DNA from: Dichloromethanomonas sp964477085 | GTDB taxonomy: Bacteria > Bacillota > Desulfitobacteriia > Desulfitobacteriales > Syntrophobotulaceae | DNA length: 8,830 nucleotides | Direction: 5' to 3' | Assembly: GCA_964477085.1 (NCBI GenBank) | Contig: CAYZDF010000092.1 | Location: 1-8,830, forward strand | Part shown: positions 6,600-8,830 of the stretch, piece by piece | How the letters are laid out: each line of letters starts with the position of its first letter | Numbering within the stretch: the stretch's first letter is position 1 | Position numbers and translations under genes: made by a program | The notes under the pieces: model-generated | The model's database searches: none | What the model was told of the DNA's origin: nothing | What the model saw: only the letters and a program-made list of their open reading frames with translations

Positions 6600-6989
6600 A
6601 TGGGTCGCTGGACCCCTTGACTTTTCGAGGGTACCCAAAAACAGATCTACAGCAGATGGACGTCTCATTGATTATTGATTACGGAACAGTACGCTTCGTT
6701 ATTCTCAGAGCGAAAAGCCTTTCAGAGGGTTTTCTTTCCCAAATGAAGAGCTCCGCATCATCGGTCGAAAAAGTGTTGGGGGAAGCGAGTTCGCACAAAA
6801 GAACCTTCGGGTCCTTATCCTTTGTTCAAATTTTCGGAGACCCGCCCTTCAGCTGCGTTTTCTCTACCGAACCCGTACCATATGAAATCAGGCAATCTCG
6901 ATCTCACACCTTGACCTCAGTACATAAACGATATCATTACACTGAATCGCTCTTTGATCTTCTCCTAAGGTCTCTCGAATGAACCTAAC
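6600..6989. other. intergenic region without a supported gene
   Basis: About 390 bp. A plus-strand frame (6539-6982) overlaps the channel gene antisense and has no ribosome binding site. A second plus-strand frame around 6708-6880 and a minus-strand frame around 6680-6845 (containing DPKVLLCELASPNTFSTDD) also read smoothly but lack starts. A small hairpin, GGGTC/GACCC, sits at 6602-6615. This may be a dispersed repeat or a decayed gene. No terminator was found after the permease gene that ends at 6990. Confidence 0.35.
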
Positions 6990-7832
6990 CTATCCTTTCA
7001 CGCTACCTTCAGTGAGCCCTCCAGTGATGTACTTCTGCATGAACACATAGAAGATGATCACAGGAATGGTTGTAATCAAACCGCCTGCCATTAGCTCGTT
7101 CCATCTTACCACAAAATCATCTATGGAAGCTACAAGCGCAACGGTAAGCATTCTTTTTGAATCAGACATAATGAGCGTATTCGCAAACATGAATTCGTTC
7201 CACGCCATGATAAAGCAGAATACTGCAGTTGCTGCTATCCCTGGGGTGGAGAGGGGTAAGATGATTTTCGTAAACGCTTTGAGTCTGGTGCATCCATCGA
7301 TTCTTGCCGCTTCTTCCAACTCGCTAGGGATGTTTCTGAAGAAACCCCTTAACAACCATATTGAGAACGGAAGCGAAAAGACTGTGTATGAAAGGATCAA
7401 ACCATTAAAGCTGTCAATCAACTGCAGATTCCGCATTACGATGAAAAACGGGATAAGGAAGATAACTGCCGGGAACATTCTTGTCATCAGGATGAACATG
7501 AGATAAAGCTTCTCACCCTTCATCTTGAATCGGGCAAGCGCATACCCTCCCATACATCCGAAAAACACCGCAACCAGGGTAGTCATTAGTGCCACGTATA
7601 GACTATTGAAAAAGTAGGTACCCAATCTCATGTTCTGCCAAGCTGCTATATAGTTCTGAAAAGAAGGGTTTTCTGGAAGAAGCTTTGGGGGAAAACTCAG
7701 TGTTTCTGCTGTTGGTTTGAGAGATGTGAGGAACATCCAAATGACGGGAAGGAGGATTACAAAGGTCAATATAATAAGGGAGGTGTGAACAATTAAGGCT
7801 CTTCGGATTCTTTTCTTCCTGCTTGAAAACAC
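6990..7832 (-). CDS. CUT1 sugar ABC transporter permease, MalG/UgpE-like
   Basis: A 280-residue inner-membrane permease, usual length for the family. The N-terminal helix is about 13-35; five more hydrophobic segments lie near 73-95, 108-131, 143-162, 199-217 and 249-266. The EAA loop that docks the ATPase is at 173-192 (EEAARIDG...ILP), with the invariant G180. It starts with GTG at 7832; AGGAGGTGAT lies nine bases upstream and overlaps the stop of the preceding permease gene, only 13 bp separating the two, so they are co-transcribed and probably coupled. Together they form the heterodimeric channel of a carbohydrate importer. The sugar cannot be told from the sequence: the binding protein is not in the window, nor is the ATPase, which in CUT1 systems is often shared and encoded elsewhere. 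Confidence 0.95.
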   Translation of the reverse strand: MFSSRKKRIRRALIVHTSLIILTFVILLPVIWMFLTSLKPTAETLSFPPKLLPENPSFQNYIAAWQNMRLGTYFFNSLYVALMTTLVAVFFGCMGGYALARFKMKGEKLYLMFILMTRMFPAVIFLIPFFIVMRNLQLIDSFNGLILSYTVFSLPFSIWLLRGFFRNIPSELEEAARIDGCTRLKAFTKIILPLSTPGIAATAVFCFIMAWNEFMFANTLIMSDSKRMLTVALVASIDDFVVRWNELMAGGLITTIPVIIFYVFMQKYITGGLTEGSVKG

Positions 7833-7845
7833 TGCACATCACCTC

Positions 7846-8736
7846 CTAATCGATTTTTTTACCCTCTACTTTGTAAAGATAGAGGAAGATGATCACCGCG
7901 AGAGAAGCAACCATGAGGATCGATTGCGATGAGGCATACCCGAAGTTATATCTTTGGAAAGCCGTTTTGTAAATGCTGGTTGCCAGAATCTCAGTCGCTC
8001 CCCTCGGCCCGCCCCTAGTCATCACCCAGATCATGTTGAAGCTGTTGAATGTCCAGATCGTAATGAGGGTTATCGCTACAACCATTGAAGCCCTAAGATA
8101 AGGGATTGTGATTTTCCAAAACCTACTCCAAGCGCCTGCGCCATCAACTTCTGCCGCCTCGTAGAGATCGTTTGGAATTGTTTGAAGAGCCGCGTGGAAG
8201 ATCAAAGCGCTCAGAGGGAACTCTTTCCAGACTCTGGCGATAACAACCCATATTTGCGCTGAAAGTGGTCTTCCGAGCCATGGGAAAGGCTCGGAAATAA
8301 ACCCGAGTCTGACAGCAATATCGTTGACGAAACCAAACTCTGGATGAAGAAGCCACATCCAGCTCAGGGCAGCAACTGCTGAAGGAACAGCCCACGGAAT
8401 GAGAATCAATGCTTTATAAACTCCCACCCCCTTGACACGCTGGTTGACAAGAAGGGCGATTCCAAGGCCGAGAAGAACCTGACCGACAACATTTGCCAGT
8501 GTCCACCATACAGTATTCCATGCGGCCATCCAGAAAGCGCTATCATTAAGCGCCCTGTAATAGTTGCTTAATCCGATGAAAGGCGTTCCTCTATGAAGGG
8601 TCAGTAGGTTGTAATTATAGAAACTCATTACAAAACCGATCATCAGAGGGATGACAATCACCAGAACCATTATTGCTATGGTTGGACTCACCAAAAAGAA
8701 TCCTATATGTTTGTTAAAAAAGCGTCTCATACTCAT
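7846..8736 (-). CDS. CUT1 sugar ABC transporter permease, MalF/UgpA-like
   Basis: A 296-residue inner-membrane permease. Hydrophobic segments lie near 12-37, 77-97, 108-131, 160-182, 217-238 and 272-290, and the EAA loop is at 193-212 (EAAEVDGAGAWSRFWKITIP). There is no long insert like that of E. coli MalF, so it is closer to UgpA and LacF. I chose the ATG at 8736, with GGGATGAG just upstream; other in-frame starts are ATG at 8751 and 8730 and TTG at 8775. The frame closes at TAG 7846-7848, and the next permease gene follows 13 bp later. In most CUT1 operons the solute-binding protein gene comes directly before this gene; here a group II intron end lies about 40 bp upstream, which may separate the gene from its operon promoter. 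Confidence 0.94.
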   Translation of the reverse strand: MSMRRFFNKHIGFFLVSPTIAIMVLVIVIPLMIGFVMSFYNYNLLTLHRGTPFIGLSNYYRALNDSAFWMAAWNTVWWTLANVVGQVLLGLGIALLVNQRVKGVGVYKALILIPWAVPSAVAALSWMWLLHPEFGFVNDIAVRLGFISEPFPWLGRPLSAQIWVVIARVWKEFPLSALIFHAALQTIPNDLYEAAEVDGAGAWSRFWKITIPYLRASMVVAITLITIWTFNSFNMIWVMTRGGPRGATEILATSIYKTAFQRYNFGYASSQSILMVASLAVIIFLYLYKVEGKKID

Positions 8737-8751
8737 TGTCTCATCCCGCAT

Positions 8752-8768
8752 CCATATATAAGATATGG
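8752..8768 (-). repeat. 6-bp inverted repeat in the permease leader
   Basis: Arms CCATAT (8752-8757) and ATATGG (8763-8768) around a five-base loop lie between the intron 3' end and the permease start. It might be an operator or a short hairpin in the exon; function unknown. Confidence 0.3.
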
Positions 8769-8777
8769 AACACAATA

Positions 8778-8830
8778 ATCGAGTAGGAGGCTACTCATTA
8801 ATTGAGTAGCCGTCCTCTCACACCACCGGG
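8778..8830 (-). mobile_element. group II intron, 3' end (domain VI and edge of domain V)
   Basis: On the minus strand a long stem is formed by GGCTACTCA and TGAGTAGCC (9 bp, five-base loop), then, past one bulged C, AGGA/TCCT, then GAG/CTC with one unpaired A (complement of 8784) between the last two. That single bulged A, seven bases from a 3' end in AT, is the branch-point geometry of group II intron domain VI. The preceding GGTGGTGTGAGAGGAC is, from memory, typical of bacterial introns just after domain V. The 3' splice site would be at 8778/8777. Domain V proper, the maturase gene and the 5' end lie outside the window, so completeness and activity are unknown. The intron is in the same orientation as the permease operon. 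Confidence 0.75.

Noticed and set aside
7054..7506. Plus-strand frame of 150 codons
   Set aside because: Antisense shadow of the MalG-like permease, which has a clear EAA loop and ribosome binding site.

Overview
The window is an 8.8 kb piece of bacterial draft chromosome of moderate GC. Genes start with strong AGGAGG-type ribosome binding sites, and lipoprotein signals and CUT1 sugar-transporter permeases are present. The internalin-like leucine-rich-repeat (LRR) lipoproteins, the CUT1 permeases and the MNT/HEPN remnant would fit an anaerobic fermentative lineage such as a mesophilic Thermotogota (Mesotoga/Kosmotoga-like). That assignment is a guess; no marker gene here fixes it.

Layout. 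74-597 (+): a promoter, an MNT-type nucleotidyltransferase (MntA-like antitoxin), and an overlapping HepT toxin gene that loses all resemblance to HepT after about 20 codons. 598-1359: no gene, three perfect hairpins. 1360-2875 (-): an LRR lipoprotein with an Ig-like domain, complete with extended -10 promoter and terminator, but interrupted by a 100-N scaffold gap inside the repeats. 2880-3440: no convincing gene, two protein-like fragments that may be decayed genes. 3390-3619 (-): terminator, an intact tRNA-Met, and an initiator-type tRNA whose 5' acceptor strand is missing. 3682-5203 (+): a second, longer LRR lipoprotein without the Ig-like domain, pointing away from the first. 5360-6442 (-): a two-helix potassium channel with an RCK (TrkA) domain and an altered selectivity filter (TVGYN). 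6600-6989: no supported gene. 6990-8736 (-): two inner-membrane permeases of a CUT1 sugar ABC transporter, UgpE/MalG-like and UgpA/MalF-like. 8778-8830 (-): the 3' end (domain VI and the edge of domain V) of a group II intron, about 40 bp upstream of the permease gene.

How the genes relate. The two permeases would form one heterodimeric channel; the solute-binding protein and the ATPase are not in the window, and the binding protein may lie beyond the intron. The two LRR lipoproteins are paralogues with matching promoter geometry, signal peptides, N-caps and C-caps, probably anchored outside the cytoplasmic membrane. The potassium channel stands alone. The left two thirds looks like an accessory, rearranged stretch: broken toxin gene, truncated tRNA, inverted paralogues and gene fragments. 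I see no clear new multi-gene system. The best leads are the intron end, the broken tRNA, the orphan MntA, the filter change and the modular LRR pair.
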